Assembly (NCBI GenBank): GCA_017462785.1
Contig: JAFTQJ010000055.1
Location: forward strand, 1 to 64,000
Length of the DNA stretch: 64,000 nucleotides
Reading direction: 5' to 3'
From: Oscillospiraceae bacterium
GTDB taxonomy: Bacteria > Bacillota > Clostridia > Oscillospirales > Ruminococcaceae
In this document: positions 62,300-64,000 of the stretch, in pieces
Position numbering within the stretch: the first letter of the stretch is position 1
Layout of the letters: each line of letters begins with the position of its first letter
The notes under the pieces: generated by a model
Seen by the model: only the letters and a program-made list of their open reading frames with translations
Databases searched by the model: none
Told to the model about the DNA's origin: nothing
Program-made: the position numbers and the translations under genes

Positions 62300-64000
62300 T
62301 TAAAAGAAGGACATCTGTGTGGATTTCGGCAAATCGCCAAATGCTCCTAAACCATCAAGCATTTCAATTATGGTTTTTGACGCACCGCTCTGCGTCTGGA
62401 ATTCCTCCACGGAGAGGAAATCCTTTTTCTGAGCCGCCTCATAGAGTCCGTTTGCAGCGGATTCACCGCAGCCGGGCATGGCGGAAAACGGAATGCGGAT
62501 CTTTCCGTCCTCGATCTGGAATTTGTAGGCATGGGATTTGTAGAGATCAACGGGCAGGAAGCTGAATCCACGGCTCATCATTTCATTGACGATGAGGAGA
62601 ATATCATAGAGGTCGGTTTCCTTTTTTGAACGCTCATTGCCCTTTTCTTTCAGCTCGTTGATCTTGGCACGGACAGCATCAATGCCGGCAATCGCCAGCT
62701 CCACATCAAAGTCACCGCCTCGTACTGTGAGGTAGGTGGAGTAGAATTCCAGCGGTTTGTAAAGCTTGAACCAACCGAGCTTCATGGCGGCGATGACGTA
62801 GGCGGCAGCATGTGCCTTCGGGAACATGTACTTGATTTTCAGACAGCTCTCGATGTACCAGTCCTCAACGCCGTTGTCTTTCAGCATCTGGATGATCTCG
62901 GGGGTGAAATTGTTCGGTGCCTTGCCCTTTCGTGTCCACTCCATGATGGTGAACGCCATTTTCGGCTCAACGCCCTTATAGAGCAGTGTGGTCATGATAC
63001 TGTCACGGGTTCCGATTACCTCGGAAATCGTGCAGGTACCGGCTTCAATGAGATCCTTGGCATTGCCCAGCCATACGTCCGTACCGTGGGAAAGTCCGGA
63101 GATCTGCAAAAAGTCGCTGAATTTGGTGGGCTTTGCATCCATCAGCATGCCAATGGTGAAGCCCGTGCCCATTTCGGGGATGCCGAGGCTTCCCGTAGGG
63201 CAGTAGATCTCCTCCTTGGTGACACCGAGCACGGAGCAGTCCGTGCACATTTTGATGACCTGTGGATCGTAGCCGGGGATGTCCTTGATCTTCAGTCCCG
63301 TCAGATCCTCCAGATGCTTGTAAAGTGTGGGCACCACATGTCCCAGCTCATCAAGCTTGAGGATGGTATCATGGATGGAATGGAAGTCGAAATGGGTGGT
63401 GATGACATCCGAATCGGTGGAATCCGCCGGATGCTGCACGGGGGTGAAGTCGTACACCTCGTAGTCCGAGGGTACAACGACCATGCCGCCGGGATGCTGT
63501 CCGGTCGTTCTCTTGATGCCGGTGCAGCCGATGGAAAGGCGGTTTTCCTCCGCTGCCGGAACGGTCGTGCCGTTCTCTTCCAGGTATTTCTTGACAAAGC
63601 CGTATGCGGTTTTGTCTGCGATGGTACCGATGGTGCCCGCCTTGAACACGTTGTCACGTCCGAACAGCTCTTCTGTGTAGCGGTGGGCACTGGATTGGTA
63701 TTCGCCGGAGAAATTCAGGTCAATATCGGGAGCCTTATCGCCGTCGAAGCCGAGGAAGGTTTCAAACGGAATGTCGTGTCCGTCCGGAATGAGCTGTTCT
63801 CCGCATTTCGGACAGTTTTTGGGCGGCAGGTCAAAGCCGGAGCCGTAGGTGCCGTCCGTGATGAATTCGCTGTACTGGCATTTCTTGCAATAGTAATGCG
63901 GTACGAGGGGGTTTACCTCGGAAATACCTGCCATGGACGCAACGAATGAGGAGCCTACCGAACCTCGTGAGCCGACCAGATAGCCGTGCTCTTCGGAGTT
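62300..64000 (-). CDS. polC: PolC-type DNA polymerase III alpha subunit, 5' part off window
   Basis: C-terminal 566 residues. [32 protein letters not shown], and [20 protein letters not shown] are PolC hallmarks, with the zinc-type [15 protein letters not shown]. Palm-domain residues of the leading-strand replicase. The stop lies close to the his promoter. The N-terminal exonuclease and OB parts lie beyond the right edge. Confidence 0.95.
   Translation of the reverse strand, partial: NSEEHGYLVGSRGSVGSSFVASMAGISEVNPLVPHYYCKKCQYSEFITDGTYGSGFDLPPKNCPKCGEQLIPDGHDIPFETFLGFDGDKAPDIDLNFSGEYQSSAHRYTEELFGRDNVFKAGTIGTIADKTAYGFVKKYLEENGTTVPAAEENRLSIGCTGIKRTTGQHPGGMVVVPSDYEVYDFTPVQHPADSTDSDVITTHFDFHSIHDTILKLDELGHVVPTLYKHLEDLTGLKIKDIPGYDPQVIKMCTDCSVLGVTKEEIYCPTGSLGIPEMGTGFTIGMLMDAKPTKFSDFLQISGLSHGTDVWLGNAKDLIEAGTCTISEVIGTRDSIMTTLLYKGVEPKMAFTIMEWTRKGKAPNNFTPEIIQMLKDNGVEDWYIESCLKIKYMFPKAHAAAYVIAAMKLGWFKLYKPLEFYSTYLTVRGGDFDVELAIAGIDAVRAKINELKEKGNERSKKETDLYDILLIVNEMMSRGFSFLPVDLYKSHAYKFQIEDGKIRIPFSAMPGCGESAANGLYEAAQKKDFLSVEEFQTQSGASKTIIEMLDGLGAFGDLPKSTQMSFF

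Overview
The window looks like chromosomal DNA from a cellulosome-type Ruminococcus (Firmicutes, Clostridia; a Ruminococcus champanellensis/flavefaciens-like organism). This is inference. It rests on a GH9 cellulase and a GH25 lysozyme that both end in type I dockerins, a lipoprotein with cohesin-like halves and Thr/Glu/Pro linkers, PolC, DnaD and a DnaC/DnaI-type loader, a short HisG with HisZ, and TTGACA-17-TATAAT promoters. Most genes lie on the minus strand in tight operons with ATGA overlaps.

Layout from left to right. 1-140: a tRNA-Glu (cut) and tRNA-Met pair. 414-2150: a lipoprotein carrying what looks like a circularly permuted cohesin, then a degenerate cyclase-like protein. 2207-10162: one long minus-strand operon (MoxR ATPase, DUF58, transglutaminase, DUF308-like, DnaD, DnaC loader, nitroreductase). 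10355-17405: a stress/proteostasis-type cluster with an HSP90 homologue, two related TPR-like proteins (one with a DUF2314-like tail), two small membrane proteins, and an SseB-family gene on its own promoter. 17559-21458: divergent dockerin-bearing GH9 and GH25 genes. 21565-21655: tRNA-Ser(CGA).

21864-34497: a large minus-strand set, purE-purC-purF-like-purM-purN-purO-like-purH(transformylase only)-two small genes-purD-membrane protein-uvrC-rsmD-coaD-coiled-coil protein. The last two purine steps, normally one bifunctional PurH, are split between a stand-alone AICAR transformylase and an archaeal-type cyclohydrolase. The PurF homologue lacks the N-terminal catalytic cysteine. 34590-37236: WG-repeat protein, GT2 glycosyltransferase, GNAT. 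37311-45285: JAMM/RadC, uvrB, uvrA, cardiolipin synthase and Mrp. 45378-46328: an RluA-type pseudouridine synthase. 46367-49768: an AI-2E-family transporter and ligA.

49874-62226: the histidine operon hisZ-G-D-C-B-H-[island]-A-F-I followed by a small membrane-anchored gene and a yunB homologue. The operon shows three scars. hisF has a one-base deletion in a G-run. A palindromic MITE-like unit sits at the 3' end of hisF. A 3.1-kb island of small SUKH/immunity-like genes lies between hisH and hisA, bounded by a 55-bp direct repeat of the hisA translation start. 62300-64000: the C-terminal part of polC, which runs off the window.

The strongest candidates for something not well described are the permuted cohesin lipoprotein, the HSP90-TPR-DUF2314-SseB cluster and the hisA-duplicating immunity island.
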